Part shown: piece after piece, positions 8,695 to 18,115 of the stretch
How positions within the stretch are numbered: position 1 is the first letter of the stretch
Layout of the letters: every line of letters starts with the position of its first letter
From: Lachnospiraceae bacterium
Lineage (GTDB): Bacteria > Bacillota > Clostridia > Lachnospirales > Lachnospiraceae
Length of the DNA: 64,000 bases
NCBI GenBank assembly: GCA_017622575.1
Contig: JAGAQU010000041.1
Span: 18,341-82,340, forward strand
Reading direction: 5' to 3'
Made by a program: the position numbers and the translations under genes
Notes under the pieces: generated by a model
Told to the model about the DNA's origin: nothing
The model's database searches: none
Seen by the model: only the letters and a program-made list of their open reading frames with translations

Positions 8695-10415
8695 CCTATT
8701 CCGGCGATCACATCAAAAGTCCCTGAGAGATTCACCTGTCCGTATCCCCATTCTCTGGAGGGATAAAAGACAGCCGGATTTCTCACAGTTCCCCGGATCA
8801 GATAATTCTTTAATTCTCTGCTCTCCACCCATTCATTATTGCCTTCCACTATCGCCCACTGCATAAACTGGGCACAGATTCCGGAAAGGATTGCGCATCC
8901 CATTCCCGAACCGGTATAGCTGCCAAGAATCGTAGAGATATTTACTCCCGGTGTACTGAGATCAGGCTTAATATTACCGGATCTGGTAAATCCTCTTCCG
9001 GATTCCCCGTAAAAGCTGTTATTCGCATCCTGATAATAGGTGGTGGTGATGATTTCCCTGGCATTTCCCGGCTCCGTAATGGTGGTGTAGGGGGAAGGTC
9101 TTAAGAAATAAGTATCACCCGTCAAAAATTCCGAAAGTGGAAGCCAGATATGAAAATTACCCTGTTCCTGGTATCTGCTCCCTGTAGTGGTGACATGGAT
9201 GGTCCACACACCCGGAGTGGGATCCTGAAAGCGAAAACGAATCAGTTCCTCACCGGACCCCTGTTCCACCAGAATGTGATCTACCAGTATTTTTGTTTTT
9301 TCATAAATGAATGTAAACTGTCTTGTCTCTCTGACCTTAAAATCCACCTTCTCCGTAGTCTCACCACCGGGTGAGCGAATGGAAATAGAATGACTGGCCG
9401 GGATATTCCCCCAGAGTTCTGCGGTAAACCCCTGCTCGCCCTCGTCCACTCTGATCTCCACATTGTCGGTAGTCTCCGTCATGCCCTCCGTGGCATACCC
9501 CACATAGTGATGAGCACTGTTTCCTTCATTGCCTCCCCCGAGCACAACCGCCCTGCTTCTTCTGGTGGCAATGGTATTCAGGTATCCGGCAAGAACAGAG
9601 TGGCCCTCGTGATCTCCCATATTGGTTCCCAGACCGATACAGATCACAAGAGGTCTGACCAGGGAAATGGCATAGCTCTCCAGATATTTCACCGCCGTGA
9701 TAATATCACTTTCGGAATAAGCCGGCACTCCGTCCGGTATCAGGTAAAACTCTCTCAGATAATCCTTGGCCTGCCTCAGCTTTACAACGGCAATATCTGC
9801 CTCCGGCGCTGCCCCGGTAAAAATAAGTCCTCCTCTTATGGCGCTTCCCGCCGCGACACTGGCAAGTGCGGTTCCGTGACCGTTCTCATCGTAGCTCGGT
9901 ACGATTTCCCTCGGATTATCACTTAGCAGCGCCGCATTGATCATCTCTCTGTTATACTCTGTACCGTACAAAAGGCCCTCCGGGGTCTGTCCGGTATCTA
10001 TAGTCTGATCCCAGATGCCGAGGATCCGGCTGCTTCCGTCCGGATTACGGAACACTTCTTCCTCATACCGAATTCCGGTATCAAGAAACCCTAAAACCAC
10101 TCCTCTTCCTGTCAGATTTAGAGGCTGTCCCTGGGCCTGCAGGATCCCGCTCTTTATAAGGGGCGACGGATCAAAACCGCCTCCCGGGCCTGGCTGTCCC
10201 CTCATCAGCCCATATACCTTTGGTCTGCCGCGGTAGGTGATTTTTCTTTCATCCGCAGCAGTCAATTCGTTTTTGTTGATGTATGCAATTCCCAGGTCGG
10301 TATCCACACGCTGAAATACCAGATCCTCAAAGGAATGCTCAAGCCCTTCCGGATACCTGTAATCCGACAGGATCTCATAATAATCCTGGGACATGATCTT
10401 TTCCCTGTCTGTCAT
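8691..10415 (-). CDS. Subtilase (S8) family protein with degenerate catalytic serine
   Basis: A 574-residue protein with the fold of clostridial S8 peptidases, including a beta-rich insertion (about 315-430) between the catalytic halves as in the Csp germination proteases. Asp112 (GFLDTGI), His180 (ENGHGTALAS) and the oxyanion Asn296 (GGGNEGN) are in place. The usual GTSMA serine motif reads TGSGMGC at 501-507: the position of the catalytic serine is Gly504, with a serine one residue earlier. It is therefore predicted to be inactive or strongly altered. There is no signal peptide. An internal ATG at residue 8 is an alternative start. Known relatives include the pseudoproteases CspA/CspC that regulate spore germination in Clostridioides difficile; a similar role here is only a suggestion. 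Confidence 0.85.
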   Translation of the reverse strand: MTDREKIMSQDYYEILSDYRYPEGLEHSFEDLVFQRVDTDLGIAYINKNELTAADERKITYRGRPKVYGLMRGQPGPGGGFDPSPLIKSGILQAQGQPLNLTGRGVVLGFLDTGIRYEEEVFRNPDGSSRILGIWDQTIDTGQTPEGLLYGTEYNREMINAALLSDNPREIVPSYDENGHGTALASVAAGSAIRGGLIFTGAAPEADIAVVKLRQAKDYLREFYLIPDGVPAYSESDIITAVKYLESYAISLVRPLVICIGLGTNMGDHEGHSVLAGYLNTIATRRSRAVVLGGGNEGNSAHHYVGYATEGMTETTDNVEIRVDEGEQGFTAELWGNIPASHSISIRSPGGETTEKVDFKVRETRQFTFIYEKTKILVDHILVEQGSGEELIRFRFQDPTPGVWTIHVTTTGSRYQEQGNFHIWLPLSEFLTGDTYFLRPSPYTTITEPGNAREIITTTYYQDANNSFYGESGRGFTRSGNIKPDLSTPGVNISTILGSYTGSGMGCAILSGICAQFMQWAIVEGNNEWVESRELKNYLIRGTVRNPAVFYPSREWGYGQVNLSGTFDVIAGIG

Positions 10416-10451
10416 CAGATCACTCGCAAAAGATATTTATATTACTATATG

Positions 10452-10494
10452 AAAAAACGCAGGCGTATGCCACCTGGCATTTCCTGCGTTTTTC
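10452..10494 (-). terminator. Terminator of the chemoreceptor gene
   Basis: Inverted arms AAAAAACGCAGG (10452-10463) and CCTGCGTTTTTC (10483-10494) enclose a smaller ATGCC/GGCAT hairpin. On the minus strand the stem ends in a run of T, just downstream of the chemoreceptor stop. Confidence 0.85.
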
Positions 10495-10504
10495 TTTCGG
10501 TACG

Positions 10505-12562
10505 CTATTCAAGTGAAAACTTATTGACAATATCTCCCAACCTGTCTGCCATCTGCCTGTTTTCCTCAGACTGTGTCTGGATTGATACAGCTATATTGGC
10601 TGTATTTTCATTTTTCTGAACAATATCATTTATCGCCATATTGTTTTCGGCAGATATTTTCTGTACATCCCCGATATTCTCCGATATCTGCTCTATGGAT
10701 TTCTCCAGATCAGTCACAAATACATTCAATTTCTGAATATCCTGCTTGATCTCCTCTACGGAAGAACTGTAATCGCTTGACCGTGTTGCAAAATCTTCAA
10801 AGCATACCATAACCTGCTCTTCCATAAACTTCATGATCGTCTGTACACACTCATTGACTGCCAGGATACTTTCATTGGCGGAATCACATACCGCCCGGAT
10901 ACCGGAGGCTGTATTTTTAGAAGTTTCTGCCAGTTTTCCTATTTCTCCTGCGACCACGGCAAAGCCTCTTCCCGCTTCACCGGACCTCGCAGCCTCGATC
11001 GATGCGTTGATGGACAAAAGATTGGTCTGGTCCGCAATCTCTAAGATACTGGACGCCATTCCATTGATCTGGGACAGATTATTTAAGCTTTCCAGAGCAT
11101 TTTTCACTGCAATCTTTGTTTCATCCATCTTATTTTTCGTATTTTCGAAAGTTACATTCGCAGAATCCCTCATCCGTATCGCGCCGTCCAGCATGAAATC
11201 ACTGGATTGCACACTGCTTTGCAGACTTTCCGCCACTTCACTGATGGCAGTATGTATGGTGCTTATCTCGCCATTTACATTTTCAATTGCAGTGTTGACA
11301 TTTTCCATACTTGCCGAAAGCTCTTGTGTGGTCGCTATGTTATCCGTCACGCCATCCACAAGCTGTGCCGAGAAATCCTTCAGGGCATACACCTTTTCAT
11401 TTAACTGTAAGCAGCAATCCTTCAATGTACTCACAATATTTCGCAGAGAGGTGATCACAATCCCTGATGCCTTCGCAATTCCTCCCAGATCATCTCTCCT
11501 GTTAATATATTTCTTGATATCAGAGTCATCACTGATATCGCATTGTGCAATTTGAAGAAGCGTTTTTCCGATGGGTGAAAGGGGTCTCATGGAAACCGAT
11601 ATCATCACATAGGTTACTCCCATCAGCAAAATAAGCGCTACCGCACAAAGGATAAACAATTCCCTCTTTGTCTTATTCACCGTGGCAAAAATCTCATCGG
11701 AGGTATCCGTCAGCAAAAAGATCCAGTCTCTGTCTGCCACATAGTGGTAGGCTGCAATATTATCGATTCCCTGCTCCTGATATTCCACATAACCTGTAAC
11801 CACATTTTCTTTGTCGGTCTGGTTTAGTATGTCCATAATTTCAGTAACATGCGCTTCCGTTGCCACCGTACCAAGCATTTCTTCATTTTCATGGAAAATA
11901 TATTCACCGGTTTTGGCATTGATCAGGTAATACTTTGCCTGCTCAAGACCTGCCACGGGAAGAGAGTCCAGATGATCCTTTAGATCCGTGATATAAATTC
12001 CACCGCCGACCAATCCAATGGGATTCTGATTTTCATCATAACATGCCTGATACATGGAAATGATCTGTTTCCCGCTGGCCGGGGAGAAAATAAATCCCAC
12101 ATTGTAAACTCCGTCAGAAGCCAGCATGGCATCCTGCAGTGTCTTTAAGGAATCTCCCTCTCTGGTGGTAATTCCCACGACATTCGGATTCGTGTGCACC
12201 AGAACATGGGTATTCCACTCACTGGCATAGATTCCTTCCAGATTTTCCATATCGGCACTATAGGTTTCCGTATACTTTTGCGCTGCCTCAACAGCAGATG
12301 CGTTGGTCGGATTTTTAAGCAGATCTCTGATTTCTCCCGCTCTGCTGTACGCCGTGAGATACCTTTCCCTTTCCTTAACATAATTTTCTATGATCATGGA
12401 GCGCTCTTCTACCATTGTCTTCATACTGTCTACGGTATTCTGACGCATATTGCTCGTATTGGAATAACTCACAAATCCATACAGTATAACCAATACAATC
12501 AGTTGCACAACCATAATCAATATGGTAATCAAAACGGAAATCTGTATCTCCTTCTTCTTCAT
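10505..12562 (-). CDS. Methyl-accepting chemotaxis protein with extracellular Cache domain
   Basis: A 685-residue transmembrane receptor. One transmembrane helix lies near residues 8-34, a periplasm-side double Cache-type sensing region near 40-285 (with the [17 protein letters not shown] segment), a second helix near 290-315, a HAMP-like linker, and a long helical signalling domain. The conserved module [18 protein letters not shown] followed by [14 protein letters not shown] identifies the MCP signalling region. The ATG used is preceded by AGGAGG; a TTG three codons earlier would be too close to it. A perfect consensus promoter lies upstream and a terminator downstream, so it is a single-gene unit. 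The ligand is unknown. Its presence implies the organism is motile or uses the pathway for other signalling. Confidence 0.95.
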   Translation of the reverse strand: MKKKEIQISVLITILIMVVQLIVLVILYGFVSYSNTSNMRQNTVDSMKTMVEERSMIIENYVKERERYLTAYSRAGEIRDLLKNPTNASAVEAAQKYTETYSADMENLEGIYASEWNTHVLVHTNPNVVGITTREGDSLKTLQDAMLASDGVYNVGFIFSPASGKQIISMYQACYDENQNPIGLVGGGIYITDLKDHLDSLPVAGLEQAKYYLINAKTGEYIFHENEEMLGTVATEAHVTEIMDILNQTDKENVVTGYVEYQEQGIDNIAAYHYVADRDWIFLLTDTSDEIFATVNKTKRELFILCAVALILLMGVTYVMISVSMRPLSPIGKTLLQIAQCDISDDSDIKKYINRRDDLGGIAKASGIVITSLRNIVSTLKDCCLQLNEKVYALKDFSAQLVDGVTDNIATTQELSASMENVNTAIENVNGEISTIHTAISEVAESLQSSVQSSDFMLDGAIRMRDSANVTFENTKNKMDETKIAVKNALESLNNLSQINGMASSILEIADQTNLLSINASIEAARSGEAGRGFAVVAGEIGKLAETSKNTASGIRAVCDSANESILAVNECVQTIMKFMEEQVMVCFEDFATRSSDYSSSVEEIKQDIQKLNVFVTDLEKSIEQISENIGDVQKISAENNMAINDIVQKNENTANIAVSIQTQSEENRQMADRLGDIVNKFSLE

Positions 12563-12677
12563 TTTTCGCAATTCCTCCTATCACGTCTTCCTTAATTCAA
12601 TTCACTCTATTACCATAATTTCCAAAATAAAAAGTTATCTGAGAAATTATGTTTAACGTTTTACCTTTGTTACTTAA

Positions 12678-12706
12678 ATTATATTAACGGATTTTTCTTT
12701 TGTCAA
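12678..12706 (-). promoter_or_regulatory. Perfect-consensus sigma-A promoter of the chemoreceptor gene
   Basis: Minus strand: TTGACA, 17 bases, TATAAT, all twelve positions matching consensus. It predicts a leader of roughly 110 bases before the ATG at 12562. Confidence 0.85.
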
Positions 12707-12730
12707 TATGAGAGCCGACCCTTTCCATCG

Positions 12731-12766
12731 AAAAAAAAACGACCATATTCCTTGCGGAATACAGTC
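12731..12766 (-). terminator. Terminator of the LacI-family gene
   Basis: On the minus strand an 11-bp imperfect stem (arms 12756-12766 and 12741-12751) is closed by a GCAA loop and followed by nine T residues. Confidence 0.88.
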
Positions 12767-12791
12767 ATTTTAAAGCTTTTCCATTTATAGA

Positions 12792-13835
12792 TCACGATTC
12801 GATTTTTCTTACGGAGTCCCGGATGATCAGCCGGCAGGGAATCTTAATTACGCCCTTTACAGACTGCTCACCATCCGCCTCCAGACGGTCAATCAACAGT
12901 TCTGCAGATCGCTGCCCCATTTTCCTCAACGGCAGATCCACCGTAGTCAGTGCCGGTTTAAAATATGCCGCCATGTCCTGGTTATCAAACCCGGCCACAG
13001 AGATATCCTTCCCCACTGACAAATGAAGTTCTTCCATGTAATCATATATGCCTCCCGCTATTCTGTCAGTCATACAGAACACTGCTGTCACTCCCTGTGA
13101 AATGACTTTCGGTGCTTCTCTGTATCCGACTTCTCTGTTCCAGCCTCCAAAGCAAACACGGGAAGGATCAAAAGGAATATTGGCCTCAGATAGAGCCTTC
13201 TGTATTCCCTGCAATCGTTTCTGCACATGAATATTGTCCTTAAGACCGCCAACAAAACCTATTTTGCGGTGTCCCATAGAAATCAGATATTTCACCATTT
13301 CATAGGCACCCTGCTCATCGTCCAGAACAAGAGAAGGGACCTCATCTGTGTTGTAATATGCGTATGCCATTACGGCAGGAACCCGCAGATCATCGGGGAA
13401 ACAATGAAGTATTCTGGCATGTCCTGCAACATAAATAATGCCATCCGCCTGAATTGATTTCAATTCAAGTAAGGCCGGGTCGAGAACAGAGTGATATCTT
13501 TTGTCATCATCGTACCACGAGTCCTGCCATCTGGAGTAAAGACGCAAATTCTGGACAATCGTCCGGTAATTCTTTTTCTCACAATGCTCCATGATGCCCT
13601 CAATAACCTCCGGCATAGTAAACTGCGTGATATCCTCCGCGATGATACCTATCATACGCGTCTTCTGTCTGCGCAGCCCCTGGGCAATATAGTTGGGATA
13701 ATATCCTTTCTCCTCCACTACCCGCATTACCCTCTGCCTTGTTTCCTCGCTGGCCTTCGGTTTCCCATTCAGAATATTGGATACTGTCGTAATCGATACA
13801 TTACATTCCTTCGCAATTTCCTTAATCGTAATCAT
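12792..13835 (-). CDS. LacI-family transcriptional regulator
   Basis: A 347-residue repressor-type protein. Residues 1-50 form the LacI helix-turn-helix (ITIKEIAKECNVSITTVSNI then a hinge with AQGLRRQKTR), followed by a periplasmic-binding-protein-like effector domain with the usual NDRMAIG-like segment replaced by CMTDRIAGG. The family binds sugars and represses catabolic operons. It begins 21 bases after the clpX stop and has only a weak ribosome binding site, so it could be read through from clpX. No obvious target lies directly beside it; the GH2/GH3 locus 4 kb away is a candidate only by proximity. Confidence 0.93.
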   Translation of the reverse strand: MITIKEIAKECNVSITTVSNILNGKPKASEETRQRVMRVVEEKGYYPNYIAQGLRRQKTRMIGIIAEDITQFTMPEVIEGIMEHCEKKNYRTIVQNLRLYSRWQDSWYDDDKRYHSVLDPALLELKSIQADGIIYVAGHARILHCFPDDLRVPAVMAYAYYNTDEVPSLVLDDEQGAYEMVKYLISMGHRKIGFVGGLKDNIHVQKRLQGIQKALSEANIPFDPSRVCFGGWNREVGYREAPKVISQGVTAVFCMTDRIAGGIYDYMEELHLSVGKDISVAGFDNQDMAAYFKPALTTVDLPLRKMGQRSAELLIDRLEADGEQSVKGVIKIPCRLIIRDSVRKIES

Positions 13836-13856
13836 TTTCTGTCTTTTTGTTTCTGT

Positions 13857-15386
13857 CTACCCCTCAATTTGATTCAGTTCATCAGGATTCACTGCTCCGG
13901 CATTCCGGATATCGATGATCGGTCCGCCTGTACCCTCAATGTATTCTCTGGTGATGGTCACCTTTCCGATATTGTCATCCTTAGGAATCTCATACATGAT
14001 ATCCAGCATGAAATCCTCTATGATAGCGCGGAGCGCTCTTGCTCCGATATCCTTCTTCATGGCCTTCTCGGCAATGGCCTCCAGTGCGCCATCGTCAAAC
14101 GTAAGCTTCACCTCATCCAGCTCGAGAAGCTTCTGATACTGCTTCAAGATAGCATTCTTGGGCTCCTTTAAGATCTTGATCATCATTTCCTTGTCGAGAG
14201 CCTTCAGGGTATAGACCACGGGAAGACGTCCCAGAAATTCCGGTATCATACCAAACTGTTTCAGGTCCTCTATGGTGACCTGGCTCAAAATATCCTTTTC
14301 CTTGTCAAGCTTATCCTTCAGCTCGGCATTGAAGCCGATAGAAGTCTGTTTGCGCAGTCTCTGCTTGATGATCTCCTCCAGATCAGGGAAAGCACCGCCG
14401 CAGATAAAAAGAATATTCTTTGTATTGATAGTGGTCAAAGGAACCATGGCATTTTTGCTGTTGGCGCCCACAGGTACCTCCACCTCTGCTCCCTCCAGGA
14501 GTCTGAGCATTCCCTGCTGAACACTCTCACCGCTGACATCCCTGCTTGTGGTATTCTTCTTTTTGGCAATCTTATCGATCTCATCGATAAAGATGATACC
14601 TCTCTCCGCTTTTTCCACATCATTGTCCGCCGCAGCCAGAAGCTTTGATACCACGCTCTCAATATCATCACCGATATAGCCTGCCTCGGTAAGAGAAGTG
14701 GCATCCGTGATAGCAAGCGGCACATCGAGAAGCTTTGCCAGTGTTTTTACCAGATAGGTCTTGCCACAGCCGGTAGGTCCGATCATCAACATATTGGACT
14801 TTTCAATCTCTATCTCATCCATGGTACCCGTAGCCACCCGCTTATAGTGATTATAAACAGCAACGGAAATCACCTTCTTGGCATGTTCCTGACCGATCAC
14901 ATAATCATCCAGCTGTGCTTTGATCTTGTGCGGAGGCGGGATGTTTTTGATATCAAGCACAGGCTCCTGTCCGGGCTCCTTCTTTTTCTTTTTGATTTTC
15001 TGCTTGTTGGGGATACCGCCTTCTCCCTGAAGATCCGCAATATTCACAAACCGGATATTGGGGTATCCCTTTTCATTCATATTTTTATTCAGATCGTCCA
15101 TAAAGTTAGGACTAAGCATTCCCTGGTAGTCGAATTGGCTTACTGCATCCATAGTTTTATGCATACAGTCATTGCAAACGGAAATATTGTTGGGGAGCTT
15201 GAACATCTTACCCGTCTTGCTCTCAGGACGTCTGCAGATAAAACACACATCCTCATATTCGCTCTCCTTCTTATCGCTCCCGGTTTCCTCCTGACCGGCC
15301 TCTTTGTCTTCTCTTTCTTCCTTTACTTCTTCTATTTCCGTATCGTTTTCTTCCTTCTCCAAATCTTTCTCTTCAAAATCTGACAT
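13857..15386 (-). CDS. clpX: ClpX-like AAA+ unfoldase with extended acidic N-terminus
   Basis: A 509-residue ClpX, longer than the common 410-430. The first 45 residues are almost all acidic and basic, then a four-cysteine zinc finger (Cys48, 51, 71, 74), then a lysine-rich linker. Walker A GPTGCGKT (203-210), Walker B IIFIDEID (264-271), a pore loop GYIG (236-239, GYVG in most ClpX) and the IGF loop used to dock on ClpP are present. ClpX unfolds proteins and feeds them to ClpP. No clpP lies beside it, in contrast to the usual tig-clpP-clpX order, and the gene upstream is an NlpC/P60 hydrolase. It may be a second, specialised ClpX; that can only be decided with the whole genome. Strong ribosome binding site (AAGGAGAGGAG). 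Confidence 0.9.
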   Translation of the reverse strand: MSDFEEKDLEKEENDTEIEEVKEEREDKEAGQEETGSDKKESEYEDVCFICRRPESKTGKMFKLPNNISVCNDCMHKTMDAVSQFDYQGMLSPNFMDDLNKNMNEKGYPNIRFVNIADLQGEGGIPNKQKIKKKKKEPGQEPVLDIKNIPPPHKIKAQLDDYVIGQEHAKKVISVAVYNHYKRVATGTMDEIEIEKSNMLMIGPTGCGKTYLVKTLAKLLDVPLAITDATSLTEAGYIGDDIESVVSKLLAAADNDVEKAERGIIFIDEIDKIAKKKNTTSRDVSGESVQQGMLRLLEGAEVEVPVGANSKNAMVPLTTINTKNILFICGGAFPDLEEIIKQRLRKQTSIGFNAELKDKLDKEKDILSQVTIEDLKQFGMIPEFLGRLPVVYTLKALDKEMMIKILKEPKNAILKQYQKLLELDEVKLTFDDGALEAIAEKAMKKDIGARALRAIIEDFMLDIMYEIPKDDNIGKVTITREYIEGTGGPIIDIRNAGAVNPDELNQIEG

Positions 15387-15407
15387 ATATTTCTCCTCTC
15401 CTTTTCC

Positions 15408-16739
15408 CTACACGATTCTTCTTATAGTCAGGATTTCCTTATAAGTGGCATTGGTAATCTTAATTCCCGTCTTCTGGGTGCTGGCATGAACAATCTGTCC
15501 GTTTCCGATATACAAACCCACATGCCCTGCATAGCACACGATATCACCCGGCTGGGCATCCGCATAGGACACTTCTGTTCCCGCACTCCTGCAGCCGTAG
15601 GAGGTTCTGGGTACGGAATAGCCGAAATCCTTGTAAACTCTCCACACAAATCCGGAGCAATCGGCTCCGTCAGTTAAACTGGTTCCTCCCGGCACATAAG
15701 GATTGCCGATAAACTGACAGGCATAGCTGGCTATCTGCTGCCCTTTGGAACCGGAGCCCGCATAACTGGAAGCGGAAGCATATCCGGACGAGCCGCTGCC
15801 CGAGGAACTGCCTCCGGAAGAACTGCTGCCCGATGAGGAGCCGCTTTCACCTGACTGGCCTGCCGCTTCCTCCGCCTGCCTTCTCAAAGCTTCCTCCTGT
15901 GCTTTTCTTGCTTCTTCCTCCGCTTTCTTTGCCGCTTCGATCTCGGAATCCTTCTTCTTGGAGGCAGCCTCCAGATTTCTGATCTCCTCTGTCTGCTTCT
16001 TTATATTTGCTTTGTAAATGGCCGCTTCCTGCCTGGCCTGTGCAATCTGCACCTCATAGTTGTCATAAATCTTCTGTTTTTCCGAAAGCAGGGTCTCCAG
16101 ATTCTTCTGCTCCTCCTGAAGTTCATGCTGCTGAGCCTCAAGCTCTGCTTTTTCTTCCTCCAGCCGGTTCTTTAAATTCTCGCACTCCTCTTTTGCCGCC
16201 TCATATTCCTCCAGCATCCTTCTGTCGTAGTCATAGAGCTGGGTGATATATTCCGCCTTATTTACCGCTTCGCTGAAATTCTGACTCTCCAGAAGGAGCT
16301 GCAGATAAGTGGAATCTCCTTTTTCATACATGAACCGGATACGAAGCTTCATGGCCTCATACTGTTCTTCTTCCTTTTCCTTTGCCTTTTCATATTCCGC
16401 CGTAGTAACCTTAATCTCTTCTTCCTTGTCGGACAGCTCCTCCTCGATGATTTCTACACTGGCCAGCGTTTCAACGAGAGCCGCATCCGCCTCGTCGATC
16501 TCCTCTGCCACGGCATCGGCGTCTCCCTGAATGGAATCGATTCTACCCGACACACTGTTTAGCTTATCCGATTCTTCCTTTTGCTTATTCTGGGCTTCTT
16601 CCTTCTGCTTTTCCAGTTCCTGCTTCTCTTTTTCCAAATCAGAAATAGTGGTAGCCTGTACAGGGTCTACCACTGAGATCATCATAAGAAAAGATAATAA
16701 AATTGCAAGTATATGAAAAACCTTTTTTCTTCTATACAT
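15408..16739 (-). CDS. Secreted coiled-coil NlpC/P60 peptidoglycan hydrolase
   Basis: A 443-residue exported protein related to PcsB/CwlO-type cell-separation hydrolases. A signal peptide ends near residue 29 (VDPVQA). Residues 35-285 form a long coiled coil, followed by a Ser/Gly-rich linker (about 295-330) and a C-terminal NlpC/P60 domain with catalytic Cys361 (GADCSGFVW), His406 (AGHVGLYIG) and His418. These enzymes cut within wall peptides and are often controlled by FtsEX through the coiled coil. Start chosen at ATG 16739, which has GAGG six bases upstream, rather than the TTG at 16751. It sits between the trigger-factor-like lipoprotein and clpX, and all three read leftward. Confidence 0.93.
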   Translation of the reverse strand: MYRRKKVFHILAILLSFLMMISVVDPVQATTISDLEKEKQELEKQKEEAQNKQKEESDKLNSVSGRIDSIQGDADAVAEEIDEADAALVETLASVEIIEEELSDKEEEIKVTTAEYEKAKEKEEEQYEAMKLRIRFMYEKGDSTYLQLLLESQNFSEAVNKAEYITQLYDYDRRMLEEYEAAKEECENLKNRLEEEKAELEAQQHELQEEQKNLETLLSEKQKIYDNYEVQIAQARQEAAIYKANIKKQTEEIRNLEAASKKKDSEIEAAKKAEEEARKAQEEALRRQAEEAAGQSGESGSSSGSSSSGGSSSGSGSSGYASASSYAGSGSKGQQIASYACQFIGNPYVPGGTSLTDGADCSGFVWRVYKDFGYSVPRTSYGCRSAGTEVSYADAQPGDIVCYAGHVGLYIGNGQIVHASTQKTGIKITNATYKEILTIRRIV

Positions 16740-16770
16740 AAACCGCCTCAAAAAGCACTTTTGTAATCGT

Positions 16771-16799
16771 CCGGCAGACGGATCCTTTTATTCTGCCGG
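16771..16799 (-). other. Hairpin over the stop codon of the trigger-factor-like gene
   Basis: Eight-bp perfect arms CCGGCAGA / TCTGCCGG flank the stop codon. There is no T-run, so it is more likely an RNA stability or processing element than a terminator. Confidence 0.4.
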
Positions 16800-17945
16800 C
16801 ACTGCTACCGCATTTTCTCCAAGGAATGCAAGCACCTTCTGTGTCATGAGATATTCTCTGAAAGCCTCCACATCCACCAAGGATTTGTATTCTTCCACTG
16901 TCTCATACCCGTAATCCTGCGCTTCCTGTGAAAGCTGTTCCTCCAGCTCCTCATCGGAAACAGACAGCCCTTCCCTGTCCGCAATGGCCTGCATCATCAG
17001 ATAATGCTGCGCCATCATTTTGGACTGTTCCAGTAAAGTCGTCTCATACTCTTCTGCCGTTCCGCCGTACATCGCAGACACGTATGTGCCAAGATCCACA
17101 CCATACATACTTGCGTAACTGCTGAGATTTGAAGTCAGAGTATTGTTCATTCTGGTAACCATAGCCTCAGGGGCATCCTTAAATTCGCACTCTGCCGCCA
17201 CCTTTTCATAGGCAAGATCCGCTTTGTCGGATTCGTAGCTCTCCTGCTGCTGTTCCAGAAGTACATCATAGACATAAGCCCTGTACTCCTCCACATTCGT
17301 ACAGCCCTCCAGAGACAGGCTCTGCACATACTCATCCGTAAGCTCCGGAATTTCTTCCACACTAATGCTGTTCACCGTTACGGTAAACACTGCCACCTTG
17401 CCTGCCAGATCCGGATTATTCTTATAAGGATCCGGGAAAGTAGCCTCCACATCTTTCGTTTCTCCCACTTTCATACCGATACAGCCGTCCTCAAAGCCGT
17501 CAATAAACTGTCCGGAACCGATGGTCAGATCAGATCCTTGCGCACTGCCGCCATCAAAGGCAACACCGTCTATTTTTCCCACATAATCGATGTTTACCAC
17601 ATCCCCCATCTCCACCGCGCGATCCGTAACCGGTGTGGAAACGGCATTGTTCTGCTGCACATACTCAATATAGCCATCCAGATATTCATCTGTGATCTCC
17701 GGTTCATCCAGCGTCACTTCAACACCCTTGTATTCTCCCAGCGTCACATAATCCTCTGCATTCAGGTCCTTCATATATCCGCCGACCGCTGTTACCGCTT
17801 CTGCTGCAGTGGTATCCTGCTGTGCGGTTTCCGTGGTCTCCTTCACAGTCTCTGTATCCTGTTCCTCCGATGCCTTGTCACCGCAGGCAACAGCCGTCAT
17901 GGATACAGCCACCGTAAGAAGAACCGCCAACATCTTCTTTTTCAT
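16788..17945 (-). CDS. Lipoprotein with trigger-factor-like FKBP peptidyl-prolyl isomerase domain
   Basis: A 385-residue extracytoplasmic protein. The start (MKKKMLAVLL) is a signal peptide with a lipobox TAVAC, giving a lipidated Cys21 and then an acidic/Thr-rich tether. Residues about 113-195 are an FKBP-type isomerase domain (EMGDVVNIDYVGKIDGVAFD, GSGQFIDGFEDG, GMKVGE). The rest is alpha-helical and resembles the C-terminal chaperone arms of trigger factor. The ribosome-binding N-terminal domain of true trigger factor is absent. It is likely a membrane-anchored foldase for exported proteins, functionally akin to PrsA. Start chosen for GAGGAG 8 bases upstream. It is adjacent to the secreted NlpC/P60 protein, a plausible client. 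Confidence 0.88.
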   Translation of the reverse strand: MKKKMLAVLLTVAVSMTAVACGDKASEEQDTETVKETTETAQQDTTAAEAVTAVGGYMKDLNAEDYVTLGEYKGVEVTLDEPEITDEYLDGYIEYVQQNNAVSTPVTDRAVEMGDVVNIDYVGKIDGVAFDGGSAQGSDLTIGSGQFIDGFEDGCIGMKVGETKDVEATFPDPYKNNPDLAGKVAVFTVTVNSISVEEIPELTDEYVQSLSLEGCTNVEEYRAYVYDVLLEQQQESYESDKADLAYEKVAAECEFKDAPEAMVTRMNNTLTSNLSSYASMYGVDLGTYVSAMYGGTAEEYETTLLEQSKMMAQHYLMMQAIADREGLSVSDEELEEQLSQEAQDYGYETVEEYKSLVDVEAFREYLMTQKVLAFLGENAVAVPAE

Positions 17946-18046
17946 AAACATTCTCCTCATTATTGATTGGGCATGCTTTTGCCCTTATTCATTTATACCA
18001 TACTTTAAACGATGGGGAAAGCATTTCACAAAAATTTCAGATTCTC

Positions 18047-18075
18047 TTGCCTATTTCTTTCGGAAATGATAAAAT
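18047..18075 (+). promoter_or_regulatory. Probable promoter of the 157-residue membrane protein gene
   Basis: TTGCCT and TAAAAT are 17 bases apart, with TGA directly before the -10 (extended -10). It lies about 40 bases before the start codon. Confidence 0.6.
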
Positions 18076-18115
18076 GATTTTTGCACACGAAAATACGGTG
18101 ATAAGGAGGTTTATC

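Noticed and set aside
16771..16799. Rho-independent terminator after the trigger-factor-like gene
   Set aside because: The stem is good but no T-run follows on the minus strand; kept only as an unspecified hairpin.
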